DNA of 64,000 nucleotides. It comes from Anaeromyxobacter dehalogenans 2CP-C. Lineage in GTDB: Bacteria; Myxococcota; Myxococcia; Myxococcales; Anaeromyxobacteraceae. Position 1 is the first letter of the stretch. Each line of letters begins with the position of its first letter. Shown here piece by piece: positions 34,767 through 46,785 of the stretch. A model generated the notes under the pieces. It made no database searches. It worked only from the letters and a program-made list of their open reading frames with translations, and had not been told where the DNA came from. A program made the position numbers and the translations under genes. The DNA lies in NCBI RefSeq assembly GCF_000013385.1, contig NC_007760.1, forward strand, positions 1,240,001 to 1,304,000, in the 5' to 3' direction.

Positions 34767-35708
34767 GTGCGCCCGGGCGTGCTCGTGGTGGACAAGCCCG
34801 CCGGCCCCACCAGCTTCGAGGTGGTGCGCCGGATCCGGCGCGCGCTCGGCGCGGCGCGGGCCGGCCACGCCGGCACGCTCGATCCGGCCGCCACCGGCGT
34901 GCTGGCGATCTGCCTCGAGGACGGCGTGAAGCTGCAGCAGTTCCTCTCCGACGGCGACAAGGCCTACGACGCCACCGTGGCGTTCGGCGCGGCGACGAGC
35001 ACCGAGGACGCGGAGGGCGAGGTGACCGCGCGCGGCGACGCCTCGGCGCTGACCGAGGACGCGGTGCGCGCGGCGCTCGCCGGGCTCACCGGCGAGATCG
35101 AGCAGGTCCCCCCGATGTACTCGGCGGTCCGGGTGGGCGGGCGGCGCCTGCACGAGGCGGCCCGCGCCGGGGAGACCGTGGACCGCACGCCGCGGCGGGT
35201 GCGCGTGCACGCGCTCGAGCTCGGCGCGCTGGAGCCCGCGCCCGGGCCGGACGGCCTGCGGCGCGCCCGGGTGGCGGTGCGCTGCGGGAAGGGCACCTAC
35301 GTCCGCACGCTCGCGGCCGACCTGGGGCGGGCCGTCGGCGTGCCCGCGCACCTGGCGGCGCTGCGCCGCACCGCCGCGAGCGGCTTCGACCTGTCGCGCG
35401 CCATCGGCCTCGAGGACGCGGAAGCGCTCGCGCGCGAGCGCGGGCGCGAGGCGCTGGCCGACCGGATCGTCCCGATGGCCGAGGCGCTGGGCGCGCTCGC
35501 CGCCATCCGGCTGGGCGAGCGGGAGGCGTGGGACCTCGTGCACGGGCGCCCGGTGCCCCGGCCGCCCGGGACCCCCGGGATGGTGCGCGCGCTGGCGCCG
35601 GACGGGCGCCTGGTGGCGGTGTGCGCGCCGGGCGAGGGGCGCCTGCGGACGCTGCGCGTGTTCCTGGGCCCCTCCGACCTCCGGGCGGGCCCCGCCCAGA
35701 ATCGTTGA
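34767..35708 (+). CDS. truB: tRNA pseudouridine(55) synthase
   Basis: A 313-residue TruB making pseudouridine 55 in the T-loop of tRNAs. The catalytic motif GHAGTLDPAATGVL has Asp39; VDKPAGPTSFEVVRRIR is the N-terminal signature; PPMYSAVRVGGRRLHEAAR and CGKGTYVRTLAADLG follow; a PUA-like domain ends the protein. GTG start. The rpsO promoter overlaps its stop codon. Confidence 0.95.
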   Translation: MRPGVLVVDKPAGPTSFEVVRRIRRALGAARAGHAGTLDPAATGVLAICLEDGVKLQQFLSDGDKAYDATVAFGAATSTEDAEGEVTARGDASALTEDAVRAALAGLTGEIEQVPPMYSAVRVGGRRLHEAARAGETVDRTPRRVRVHALELGALEPAPGPDGLRRARVAVRCGKGTYVRTLAADLGRAVGVPAHLAALRRTAASGFDLSRAIGLEDAEALARERGREALADRIVPMAEALGALAAIRLGEREAWDLVHGRPVPRPPGTPGMVRALAPDGRLVAVCAPGEGRLRTLRVFLGPSDLRAGPAQNR

Positions 35709-35733
35709 CTCCCCCGCCGCGATCGCTTAAGAC
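35705..35733 (+). promoter_or_regulatory. Promoter of rpsO (TTGACT-17-TAAGAC)
   Basis: TTGACT at 35705-35710 overlaps the truB stop; 17 bases on is TAAGAC (35728-35733), with TTAAGA also possible at 16. The leader to the rpsO ATG would be about 78 bases, long enough for S15 autoregulation as known in E. coli, though I could not define a pseudoknot. Confidence 0.5.
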
Positions 35734-35817
35734 CGCGCATTCACGACGCTCACTGCGGCCCGAGGCGCGCGCCTTCGCCCCCGCGGCGGTGAAGCGATTC
35801 AGACGAAAGGAACGGCT

Positions 35818-36087
35818 ATGGCGCTCGTCCAGGAGAAGAAGCAGGAGCTCGTGCAGAAGTACAAGCGGCACGAGAAGGACACGGGCTCTCCCGAGGTGCA
35901 GGTCGCGCTGCTCAGCGAGCGGATCGCCTACCTCACCGAGCACTTCAAGACGCACAAGAAGGACCACCACAGCCGCCGCGGCCTGCTGAAGCTGGTCGGG
36001 CAGCGCCGGCGCCTGCTCGACTACCTCCGGACCATCGACCAGGGTCGATACAAGACGCTCATCGACCAGCTCGGCATCCGCAAGTAG
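35818..36087 (+). CDS. rpsO: 30S ribosomal protein S15
   Basis: An 89-residue S15, exact family length, with the signature [20 protein letters not shown], then [25 protein letters not shown]. It binds 16S rRNA early in 30S assembly. GAAAGGAACGGCT is the ribosome site. Downstream lie a terminator-like hairpin (36102-36127) and then the pnp leader; rpsO-pnp order is widely conserved. Confidence 0.98.
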   Translation: MALVQEKKQELVQKYKRHEKDTGSPEVQVALLSERIAYLTEHFKTHKKDHHSRRGLLKLVGQRRRLLDYLRTIDQGRYKTLIDQLGIRK

Positions 36088-36101
36088 CGGCGGCCGGGAC
36101 G

Positions 36102-36127
36102 GCGCCCCGGTCGAACGGCCGGGGCGC
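36102..36127 (+). terminator. Terminator-like hairpin after rpsO
   Basis: GCGCCCCGG (36102-36110) pairs perfectly with CCGGGGCGC (36119-36127), loop 8 bases, 14 bases after the rpsO stop. No T tract follows, so partial termination between rpsO and pnp is likely. Confidence 0.5.
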
Positions 36128-36230
36128 TGGCGCTTCCGGGTACGGGGGCGCATTCGCAGTGTGAAGTGAACGCGCCCGCAGGACCGGGCCGCGCGAGGGA
36201 CGCCGAGGGCGCTTCCGTTTCCGACTGGGC

Positions 36231-36251
36231 CGCCTCTCCTCGAGAGGCGGC
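36231..36251 (+). promoter_or_regulatory. pnp leader stem-loop
   Basis: CCGCCTCTC (36231-36239) pairs perfectly with GAGAGGCGG (36243-36251) with a 3-base loop, 109 bases before the pnp ATG. In E. coli the pnp leader folds into a stem cut by RNase III for PNPase autoregulation; this stem is a candidate counterpart. The rest of the 273-base gap shows no gene. Confidence 0.4.
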
Positions 36252-36360
36252 GGAGTGAGGAACAGAGGCATCTTCGATGGCCCGAGGGCGAGCCGGCCCC
36301 GCGGGACCAGCGGGACGAACGCGGCCGCAGCGCGGCCGGCGCGTCCCGAGGAAGGTGCAC

Positions 36361-38526
<2,166 letters not shown>

Positions 38527-38551
38527 GCCGCGAGGGGCCGCGAGGACGCCG

Positions 38552-38995
38552 ATGCCCGTGACCGTCCGAGTCCGCCGCGTCGGCCATCGCGGCCCCCCGC
38601 TCGATCTCCCACGCTACGAGTCCGCCGGCGCGGCAGGCCTCGACCTGCGCGCCGACGAGCCGTTCACGCTCGCCCCCGGCGAGCGGCGGGTGGTCCCGAC
38701 CGGCCTCGCCCTGGAGCTGCCGCCCGGCCACGAGGGCCAGGTGCGGCCTCGCTCCGGCCTGGCCGCGCGCCACGGCGTCGGCATGGTGAACGCGCCGGGC
38801 ACCATCGACGCGGACTACCGGGGCGAGGTGGGGGTCATCCTGGTGAACCACGGGCAGGCGCCGGTGGCGTTCGCCCGCGGCGATCGCATCGCCCAGCTCG
38901 TGATCGCGCCGGTGGTCCGGGCCGAGCTCGAGCTGGTGGACGCGCTGACCGACAGCGACCGGGGCGCCGGCGGCTTCGGCTCGACCGGCCAGTAG
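38552..38995 (+). CDS. dut: Deoxyuridine 5'-triphosphate nucleotidohydrolase
   Basis: A 147-residue trimeric dUTPase giving dUMP for dTTP synthesis and keeping uracil out of DNA. All five motifs are seen: AGLDLRAD (1), [11 protein letters not shown] (2), [11 protein letters not shown] (3), [10 protein letters not shown] (4) and [10 protein letters not shown] (5). It starts 25 bases after pnp with GAGGACGCCG upstream, likely still on the pnp transcript; purB follows in 15 bases. Confidence 0.96.
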   Translation: MPVTVRVRRVGHRGPPLDLPRYESAGAAGLDLRADEPFTLAPGERRVVPTGLALELPPGHEGQVRPRSGLAARHGVGMVNAPGTIDADYRGEVGVILVNHGQAPVAFARGDRIAQLVIAPVVRAELELVDALTDSDRGAGGFGSTGQ

Positions 38996-39010
38996 CCTCA
39001 GGAGGACGCC

Positions 39011-40330
<1,320 letters not shown>

Positions 40331-40356
40331 GCCGCGCCGCGCCGGAGGGCCCGCGC

Positions 40357-40887
40357 ATGCTCCGCCTGGAGGAGTCGGTCGGCGCGCTCGACGTGACCTC
40401 GCGGCTGGCGCGGCCGCGCGCGCTGGCGGTGCTCGCCCTGGTGCTGCTCGGCGCCGCCTGGGCCGCCCGCGCCGCGTTCCCGGCGCTGGCCGGCGCGCTG
40501 GCGGTCGCCGCGGCGCTGCTGGCGATCCTGGGCGGGCGGGCGGTCCGGGCCCGCGTGGCCGGCGGCATCGTCTCGGTGCGCCCGGCGGCGCCGTTCGCGG
40601 CGGCCGTGACGCGCCCGCTCGCCGCGTACGTCACGGCGGAGGTGGAGACCGTGGCGGACGCGCGCCGCCGCCGCGCCGAGGCGCTGGCGCGCGGCTACGC
40701 GGCGCGCGCCGGCGCGGAGATCCCGAGCTGGCTCGCCCCGCGCTCCACCCCGGGCACGCACGACCACCTCCGGCGGCTCGTCCTGCTGCCGGTCGGCGCG
40801 GGCGAGCCGCTGGCGGTGACCGCCTGGCTGCCGCCGGAGGACGACCTCGAGCCGCTGCGCCGCGCCCTGGCCGCGCGGCTCGCCTGA
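40357..40887 (+). CDS. Hypothetical membrane protein
   Basis: A 176-residue protein of unknown family. Residues about 22-60 hold two adjacent hydrophobic segments (ALAVLALVLLGAAWAARAAF and ALAGALAVAAALLAIL), so an integral membrane hairpin with a soluble C-terminal part of about 110 residues, rich in Arg and ending in a Leu/Arg helix. GGAGGGCCCGCGC precedes the ATG. It follows purB by 26 bases and is convergent with the minus-strand kinase. The short hydrophobic hairpin plus basic soluble domain resembles PH-like membrane proteins, but I cannot support a function. Confidence 0.6.
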   Translation: MLRLEESVGALDVTSRLARPRALAVLALVLLGAAWAARAAFPALAGALAVAAALLAILGGRAVRARVAGGIVSVRPAAPFAAAVTRPLAAYVTAEVETVADARRRRAEALARGYAARAGAEIPSWLAPRSTPGTHDHLRRLVLLPVGAGEPLAVTAWLPPEDDLEPLRRALAARLA

Positions 40888-40902
40888 GCCCTCTCGCCGA
40901 GG

Positions 40903-42704
40903 TCACCGCCGCGGCAGCGTGAAGCGGAACGTGCTCCCCGCGCCGAGCTGGCTCTCGACCTCGATGCGCCCGCCGTGCGCCTCCACGATGCCCTTCGCGA
41001 TGGAGAGGCCGAGGCCGCTGCCGCGCCGGGAGCCGCTCTTCCAGTAGCGGTCGAACACGCGCCGGAGCTGCGCCGGGGCGATGCCGGGCCCGTCGTCGCG
41101 CACCTCCACCCGCGCCTCGGCGGGCGCGAGCGCGGCGCGCACGGTGACGTGCCCGCCGCGGGCGGCGAACTGGAGCGCGTTCCCCACCAGGTTCGAGAGC
41201 ACCTGCAGGATCCGCTCGCGATCGCACGGCACCGGCTCGCGGGCGCCGGCGGTGTCGGCGGCGAGCGCGACCCCGCGCTCCTGGGCCAGCGGCGAGAGGC
41301 CGGCCAGCGCCTCCTCCACCACCGCGTCGAGCGGCTCGGGCCGGGGCTCCACCACCAGCCGGCCGGCCTCGATGCTGGACAGGTCGAGCAGCTCGCGGAT
41401 GAGCCGGTCCATCCGGGCGGCGGAGCGCTGGATGGTCTCGGCGTGCCGCCGCAGGCGCGGCGCGGCGCCGGTGCGGAGCAGCAGCGCCGCGGAGAGGTAG
41501 ATCGCCTCGAGCGGGTTCTTCAGGTCGTGCGAGACGATCGCGAGCACGTCGTCGCGCGCGCGGATGGCCCGCTGCGCCTCGTCGTAGAGCCGCGCGTTGT
41601 CCATGGCGACGCCGGCGCGCCGGCCCAGCTCCTCCGCCATGGCGAGGTCCTCCGGGCCGTAGCGCCGGTCGGAGCGGCTGGCCACGAGGGTGATGGTCCC
41701 GAGCGTGCGGCCGCGGGCCGAGAGCGGCACCACCATGGCCGAGCAGGTCTCGAGCGCCCGGTCGGCGGCGAGCGCCTCGGGGTCGCGCCCGCCCGCCTCG
41801 AGCAGGGAGGCGGGCAGCTCCGGGTACAGCTCGGAGCGGCCGGTCCGCATCACCGCGGGCGCGCCGGACGGCGCGTCGGGGCCGGGCGGGAAGCGCCGGC
41901 GCCAGGCGGCGGACAGCTCCGCGCGCGCCGGATCGACGTGGGCCACCACCACCGGCGCCGCGCCGCCCGCGAGCCCCTCCGGCAGCTCCACCCAGCACCA
42001 GTCGGCCACGCCCGCCACCGCCAGCCGCGCCACCGAGGCGAGCGTCTCCTCCCAGTCGAGCGACGACGCGAGCAGCGCGCTCGCCTCGCCCAGGAACGCC
42101 GCCCGGCGGTGCGCGCTCTCCGCCTCCGCGCGCGCGGCCCGCTCCGACTCGAACAGCCGCGCGCGCGCCAGCGCCTGCGCCGCCACCCGCGCCAGCACCG
42201 CGAGGAAGATCCGCTCCTCCTCGTCGAAGTGCCGCCGCGCGTGGAACACCAGCGCGAGCGCGCCGAGGCAGCGCCCCTCCGCCTCGAGCGGCACCGCCGC
42301 GAGCGCCAGCTCCGGGAGCCGCTCCAGCCGCGCGGGAAGCGCTCCGCCAGCTCGCGGCGGCTCGTCAGGAACTGCGCCTCGCCGGCCACCATGCTCGCCG
42401 GCACCGGCCCCGCGCCGCGCTCCAGCGGCAGGAGCTCCAGGCGGGCCCGCTCCTCCTCCGGCATGCCGGCCGCGTGGACGAGGCGCGCCACCCCGCCGGC
42501 GCGCTCCACCAGCCACAGCGCGCCCTCCTGCGCGGCCATGGCGTCGAGCGTCCGCTCGACCAGCGCGCGCGCCACGTCGCCCCGCGTGACGGCGCGGGAG
42601 AGCGCGGCGGTGATGGCCTGGAGCTGCGCCGTGCGGGACGGGTGGCCCGCGGTGGGGGCGTGGAGGAGGGGCGCCTGCGCCCGGCCCTGGAGCCCTGCGC
42701 GCAT
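40903..42704 (-). CDS. GAF-domain sensor histidine kinase, interrupted by a frameshift
   Basis: The minus strand encodes a cytoplasmic kinase in two frames. From ATG 42704 one frame gives a GAF domain up to RRELAERFPRG; the sequel LERLPELALAAVPLEAEG lies one frame away, so one base appears to be missing at about 42327-42336. With it restored the product would be about 600 residues: two GAF domains, HisKA with SHDLKNPLEA, then HATPase with N, DDGPGIA and GSGLGLSIAKGIVEAHGG boxes intact. No membrane segment is seen. The two halves match one family architecture, so this is either a pseudogene or a sequence error. No partner regulator is adjacent. Convergent with the gene ending at 40887. Confidence 0.75.
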
Positions 42705-42818
42705 CGGAGCGCCTCATAGCCCGCCGCGCGGGCGGGTGCCGCGCGCGCGGGCCGGGCAATCGGGGTGCGGACGGGGCGCGGGCAGCCGGGGGATCGTCCG
42801 CCGGGCCCCGCCCGAGGC

Positions 42819-43778
42819 TCAGGCGAGGTGACCCGTGGCGCGGAGGTTCCGCTCGATGCGGGCGGCGACGGAGCCCACCTCGGACGCGAACGTCTCGCCG
42901 GTGAGCTTCTCGAAGACCTCGATGTACTTGCGCGCCAGCATCACCCGCACGTCGTCGGTGAGCGGGGGCGGGGTGCCGTGCCCGGAGAACCCGTGCTCCT
43001 TGATGAGCCACTGCCGGATGTTCTCCTTGTCCAGCATCTCCTGGTCCTCGCCCCGCGCGAAGCGCTCCTCGTACCCGTCGGCCACCCAGTAGCGCGAGCT
43101 GTCGGGCGTGTGGATCTCGTCGATGACCACCAGCTTGCCGTCGGCGATGCCCATCTCGTACTTCGTGTCCACGAGGATGAGGCCGCGGGTCCGCGCCCAC
43201 TCCTGGCCGCGCTGGAACAGCCGCCGCGCCACGGCGGTGGCCTCCTTCCAGACGTCGGGCGCCACCAGCCCCTGCTTCAGGAGCTCGTCCTCGCCGATGG
43301 GCTCGTCGTGCTTGCCGTACTCGGCCTTGGTCGAGGGCGTGATGACGGCCTCGTCGAAGCGCTGGTCCTTGCGCAGCCCGGCCGGCCAGGCGATGCCGTA
43401 GTCGGCCTTGCCGGCCTGGTAGTCGCGCCAGAGCGAGCCGGTGATGTAGCCGCGGATGACGATCTCGATGGGCAGCGCCTTGGCGCGCTTCACCACCATC
43501 ACGCTCGGATCCGGCACCTCGACGATGTGCGTCGGCGCGAGGTCCTTCACCTTGTCGAACCAGAACGCGGTGAGCCGCGACAGCACCTCGCCCTTGAACG
43601 GGATGGTGCCGAGCACGTGGTCGAAGGCCGAGATGCGGTCGGTCGTGACCATGACGATCCGGTCGCCGCGGCTGTAGTTGTCGCGGACCTTCCCCCGGTA
43701 CAGCTCGCCGAGACCGGGGAGGTCGAGCTGCCGGAGCGTGTGCGGGAGCTGGGCCCGCAGCTTGTCGTCGGGGATCAT
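42819..43778 (-). CDS. purC: Phosphoribosylaminoimidazole-succinocarboxamide synthase
   Basis: A 319-residue SAICAR synthetase (purine synthesis, step before PurB). Typical motifs: YRGKVRDNYSRGDRIVMVTTDR's core, SAFDHVLG, EIVIRGYITGSLWRDY and VDTKYEMGIADGKLVVIDEIHTPDSSR's core. Longer than E. coli PurC (237), like yeast-type enzymes. The ATG (43776-43778) is only nine bases from a TATAAC -10 box and has no Shine-Dalgarno sequence. Divergent from the methyltransferase gene at 43808, with 29 bases between the start codons. Confidence 0.95.
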   Translation of the reverse strand: MIPDDKLRAQLPHTLRQLDLPGLGELYRGKVRDNYSRGDRIVMVTTDRISAFDHVLGTIPFKGEVLSRLTAFWFDKVKDLAPTHIVEVPDPSVMVVKRAKALPIEIVIRGYITGSLWRDYQAGKADYGIAWPAGLRKDQRFDEAVITPSTKAEYGKHDEPIGEDELLKQGLVAPDVWKEATAVARRLFQRGQEWARTRGLILVDTKYEMGIADGKLVVIDEIHTPDSSRYWVADGYEERFARGEDQEMLDKENIRQWLIKEHGFSGHGTPPPLTDDVRVMLARKYIEVFEKLTGETFASEVGSVAARIERNLRATGHLA

Positions 43779-43787
43779 GGGCGGGAT

Positions 43788-43793
43788 GTTATA
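43788..43793 (-). promoter_or_regulatory. purC -10 box, part of a near-symmetrical divergent element
   Basis: TATAAC on the minus strand (43788-43793) faces purC; the other strand reads GTTATACG, giving TATACG (43790-43795) toward the divergent methyltransferase gene. -35 boxes are poor on both sides. A shared, partly symmetrical -10 could fire in both directions. Confidence 0.45.
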
Positions 43794-43807
43794 CGTGGCG
43801 GGCACAC

Positions 43808-44617
43808 ATGCACCCGGGAAAAATCCGCCTCGTGCTCCACCGGCCGCAGAGCGCCGACAACGTCGGCGCCGCTGCCCGGGTGATGAAGAACTTCGGCCTG
43901 TCCCGCCTCGTGGTGGTGGCCCCGGCTGCGTGGGGCGGGCCGCCGCGGACCCCCGGAACGGGCGCGGCCACCGCCCGCGACGACGTCCTCGCCCGGGCCC
44001 GGCGCATGGCCCGGAAGGCCTCGGACCTGCTGGACGGGGCCGAGATCCACGACGACCTCCGCGCGGCCATCGGGCCGGCGACCTGGGTGTGCGGGACGAC
44101 CTCGCGCGCGGTGGAGGGGCGGCCCTGGCTCGAGCCGCGCGGGCTGGCGGCCGAGCTGGTCCGGCGCTCGGCGCAGGGCGAGGTGGCGGTGGTGTTCGGG
44201 GAGGAGCGCCGCGGGCTGTCCGACGCCGAGCTGGAGCTCTGCCAGGCGGTCTGCACCATCCCGACCGCCGCCGCCTACGACTCGATGAACCTCGCGCAGG
44301 CCGTGGCGGTGATCTCGTACGAGGTGGCGCGCGCGGCGCCGCCGCCCGGCGCGGCGCCCGCGGAGGCGCCGCCCGGCCGCGGCGGCGACGCGCCGGCCCG
44401 CATCGAGACCGTGGAGGCGCTCTGGGCTCGCGCGCAGGCGGTCCTCGGCGCCGCGGGGTACCTGAACCCGCAGAACCCGGAGCACATCCTGGCGGACTTC
44501 CGGCGGCTGCTCGCGCGCGCCGACCCCACCCAGCGCGAGGTCGAGCTGCTCCTCGGGGCGCTGCGATCGCTGGAGCGGACGCTGCGGCTTGCGCCGCGCG
44601 GCGACGGAACGGCCTAG
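43808..44617 (+). CDS. TrmH/SpoU-family RNA methyltransferase (TrmJ-like)
   Basis: A 269-residue SPOUT methyltransferase. Motif 1 is RPQSADNVGAAARVMKNFG, motif 2 VAVVFGEERRGLS, motif 3 CTIPTAAAYDSMNLAQAVAV, forming the SAM knot. The C-terminal helical extension (HILADFRRLLARADPTQREV) is that of group 1 proteins such as TrmJ, which 2'-O-methylate tRNA position 32. Substrate assignment is inferred. The ATG has no clear ribosome site. Its TAG overlaps the TAG of the convergent zinc-motif gene in the palindrome CTAG. Confidence 0.88.
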   Translation: MHPGKIRLVLHRPQSADNVGAAARVMKNFGLSRLVVVAPAAWGGPPRTPGTGAATARDDVLARARRMARKASDLLDGAEIHDDLRAAIGPATWVCGTTSRAVEGRPWLEPRGLAAELVRRSAQGEVAVVFGEERRGLSDAELELCQAVCTIPTAAAYDSMNLAQAVAVISYEVARAAPPPGAAPAEAPPGRGGDAPARIETVEALWARAQAVLGAAGYLNPQNPEHILADFRRLLARADPTQREVELLLGALRSLERTLRLAPRGDGTA

Positions 44618-44910
44618 GCCGCGGGAGCCGCCTCGGCGCCCTGGTTCTTCTTCCGCGACTTCTTCCACGCGGTGAAGTGCTCCTCGCACAGGCCGTGCTG
44701 GAACACCTTCTTCTTGCACTCCGGCTTGGAGCAGGCGAACCAGCGGGCCGGCTTCGCCTCGAGCTCGCCGCGGCGGAACTTCTTGTAGTGGAAGAAGCAG
44801 AGGCCCTTCGCACGGTACGCGCGCTTGCAGCCGGCGATGGTGCAGCTCTTCTTGCCGCCGCCCTTCGCGGCGGGGGCCTTCTTCTTGGTCTTGGTGGTCG
44901 TCTCGGCCAT
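44614..44910 (-). CDS. Small basic protein with duplicated C-X4-C-X9-C-X2-H zinc motif
   Basis: A 98-residue Lys-rich protein. After a basic Ala/Lys head (TTTKTKKKAPAAKGGGKK) come two copies of one motif: CTIAGCKRAYRAKGLCFFH and CSKPECKKKVFQHGLCEEH, both exactly C-X4-C-X9-C-X2-H, each followed by an aromatic/basic helix (YKKFRRGEL, FTAWKKSRK). This looks like an internal duplication of a small treble-clef zinc finger; similar GLCxxHY segments occur in phage and HNH-related proteins. I infer RNA or DNA binding. The ATG at 44910 is 10 bases after a -10 box, without a Shine-Dalgarno sequence. Confidence 0.75.
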   Translation of the reverse strand: MAETTTKTKKKAPAAKGGGKKSCTIAGCKRAYRAKGLCFFHYKKFRRGELEAKPARWFACSKPECKKKVFQHGLCEEHFTAWKKSRKKNQGAEAAPAA

Positions 44911-44920
44911 AGAGGGGCGG

Positions 44921-44949
44921 TGGTTACCAGACCCGCGGCCGGAGCGCAA
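44921..44949 (-). promoter_or_regulatory. Promoter of the zinc-motif gene (TTGCGC-17-TAACCA)
   Basis: On the minus strand TTGCGC (44949-44944), 17 bases, then TAACCA (44926-44921) with TGG directly before it. Ten bases separate it from the ATG; the mRNA is probably leaderless or nearly so. Confidence 0.5.
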
Positions 44950-44977
44950 CAGCGCGGGGGCCGCGGCGGGCCCCCGA

Positions 44978-46195
44978 TCACTCCCCCAGCACCTGCCGCG
45001 CCTCGGCCCGCGCCTGCTCGTGCACCGGCACCTCGGCGAGCAGCACCTTCTGCGTCCGCTCTCCGGCGCCGCCGCGCCGCAGCCGCAGCTCCACCTCGCG
45101 CCCCACGCCTGCGGTCGAGACGTACCAGCGCAGGCGCGAGGGGGTGTGCACCACGTGCCCCTGGATCGACGTGATCACGTCCCCGACGCGCAGCCCCGCC
45201 GTGGCGGCCGGGCCGCCGGCCGCCACCTCGGTGATCTCCACCCCGCCGGGCGGGACACCCTGCTGCGGGGTGAGCTCGCGCACCGACACGCCCAGCCAGC
45301 TCCGCACCACCCGCCCGCGATCGCGGAGCTGGCCGACGATCTCCTTCGCCATGTTGATGGGGATGGCGAAGCCGATGCCCTGCCCGGTGGCGTTCACGGC
45401 GGTGGCGATCCCGACCACCTCGCCGCGCAGGTTGAGCAGCGGGCCGCCGGAGTTCCCCGGGTTGATGGACGCGTCGGTCTGGATGAAGTCGTAGGTGCCG
45501 GGCCGGCCCACCGGCGAGATGTCGTTGCGGCCGGTGTGGCTGATGATGCCGAGCGTGACTGAGTGGTCGAGGCCGAACGGGCTGCCGATCACCATCACCC
45601 ACTCCGCCACGGTGATCCGGTCGGAGTCGCCCAGCGGCACCACCGGCAGCGGCCGCGGCGTCTCCACCTTGAGCAGCGCCACGTCCGACTCCCCGTCGAG
45701 CCCCACCACGCGCGCGGGCAGCCGCGGGACGCCGCCGCCGAGATCCACCTCCACCCGGTCGGCGCCCTCCACCACGTGGGCGTTCGTGAGCACCCAGCCG
45801 TCGCGCTGGATCACGAAGCCCGACCCGATCCCCCGGCGCGGTCCGTCGTGCAGCTTGTCGAACAGCTCGCGCAGCCCGTCGTCGCCGCCCTGCTGCGGCG
45901 GCTCGGGCTGCTGCGTCACCACGCCCACCACCGCCGGGATGGCCGCCTCGGCCAGCCGGGAGAGGTCGGGGAGCCCCGCCATCGCCTGCGGGGGAGGGGC
46001 GGAGGAACGCGCCGCCTCGGTGTAGAGCGCGCCGCGCGCGGAGGCCCCGGGGGACGCGGTCGCGGCCGACGCGGCCGAAGCCACGGCGGCGGCCGGCGGC
46101 GCCGCCGACGCGGCCGCAGGGGCCACCCCTCGCGCGCCGGGCGAGGCCCCCGCGACCAGCTGCACCGCCGCCAGCAGCACCGTCCACCCGGACAT
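44978..46195 (-). CDS. Periplasmic trypsin-like serine protease with PDZ (DegP/HtrA family)
   Basis: A 405-residue exported protease. The N-terminus is hydrophobic (WTVLLAAVQLVAGASPGARG), followed by about 60 residues of Ala/Pro/Ser linker. The S1C protease domain has His140 (LTNAHVV), Asp171 (GESDVALLK) and Ser249 (NPGNSGGPLLN), all intact. One PDZ domain (about residues 310-385, with GPAATAGLRVGDVITSIQG) makes it DegS-like in domain count. GGAGGT lies four bases before the ATG. Role inferred: envelope protein quality control or regulated cleavage. Its partner could be the RseP-type protease at 49437-50492. Confidence 0.9.
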   Translation of the reverse strand: MSGWTVLLAAVQLVAGASPGARGVAPAAASAAPPAAAVASAASAATASPGASARGALYTEAARSSAPPPQAMAGLPDLSRLAEAAIPAVVGVVTQQPEPPQQGGDDGLRELFDKLHDGPRRGIGSGFVIQRDGWVLTNAHVVEGADRVEVDLGGGVPRLPARVVGLDGESDVALLKVETPRPLPVVPLGDSDRITVAEWVMVIGSPFGLDHSVTLGIISHTGRNDISPVGRPGTYDFIQTDASINPGNSGGPLLNLRGEVVGIATAVNATGQGIGFAIPINMAKEIVGQLRDRGRVVRSWLGVSVRELTPQQGVPPGGVEITEVAAGGPAATAGLRVGDVITSIQGHVVHTPSRLRWYVSTAGVGREVELRLRRGGAGERTQKVLLAEVPVHEQARAEARQVLGE

Positions 46196-46363
46196 GGCCA
46201 CCTCCGCCCGCGGAGCGCGGGCTCCCGATCCAAGGTGGGGCGGCGGCGAGGAGGTGCGCAAGAAGGCGCACCCGCGTGTCAGGACGCGAACCCGGGCCAG
46301 CGGCGGGCGGTCGGGCGGCGGGTCGCCCGGCGCGACGCTCGCGCGGGCGGCGGGGAGGGGAGC

Positions 46364-46678
46364 TCAGCGACCGTCGAGGTGCTCGGCCACGATGCGGTCG
46401 AGCGCCCGGCGGTCCGCCTCGGTGTGGCCCTCGGTCGGCCGCGCCGGGGCGCCGCCGCGGCCGGGCTGCTGCCGGGCCTGCGCCGGCGGGCGCGCGGCGG
46501 GCGGCGCCTTCGCGGGCGGGGTGCCCTTCATCTCGGCCCAGGTCCGGTCCACGAACTCCGACGGGGTCCGGGCGGCCTTCCAGCGGTCGGCCAGCGTGCG
46601 CCCGCCGAACGGCACGAACGCCCACACCGCGGCCAGCGCGGCGCCGGCGACGGCGAGCTTCAGCACGAGCTTCAGCAT
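46364..46678 (-). CDS. Small hypothetical membrane-anchored protein
   Basis: A 104-residue protein with one N-terminal membrane segment (MLKLVLKLAVAGAALAAVWA) and a soluble part with RTPSEFVDRTWAEMKG, a Pro/Ala-rich linker and a charged end RALDRIVAEHLDGR. No family recognised. On the minus strand the ATG follows TGC-TACCCG (46686-46691 for TACCCG) by seven bases and has no ribosome site. It lies between gph and the protease gene. The 168 bases from its stop to the protease start show nothing else. Confidence 0.55.
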   Translation of the reverse strand: MLKLVLKLAVAGAALAAVWAFVPFGGRTLADRWKAARTPSEFVDRTWAEMKGTPPAKAPPAARPPAQARQQPGRGGAPARPTEGHTEADRRALDRIVAEHLDGR

Positions 46679-46785
46679 GGGGTTCCGGGTAGCACGCCCG
46701 CGCGCGCGCGGCGAGTTTTCGGAGCCCCGCCGAGCGCTCCGGGCGGCGCCGCCGCGCGACCGCGCCGAGGCCTTCCCCGCCGCCC

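Noticed and set aside
30905-34960. Very long open frame on the minus strand opposite infB, rbfA and truB
   Set aside because: It is antisense to well-identified genes; GC-rich codon use removes stop codons from the opposite frame. The product is repetitive Leu/Arg/Asp/His sequence with no domain.
42320-42345. Programmed -1 frameshift in the first histidine kinase
   Set aside because: No X-XXY-YYZ heptamer is present at the junction.
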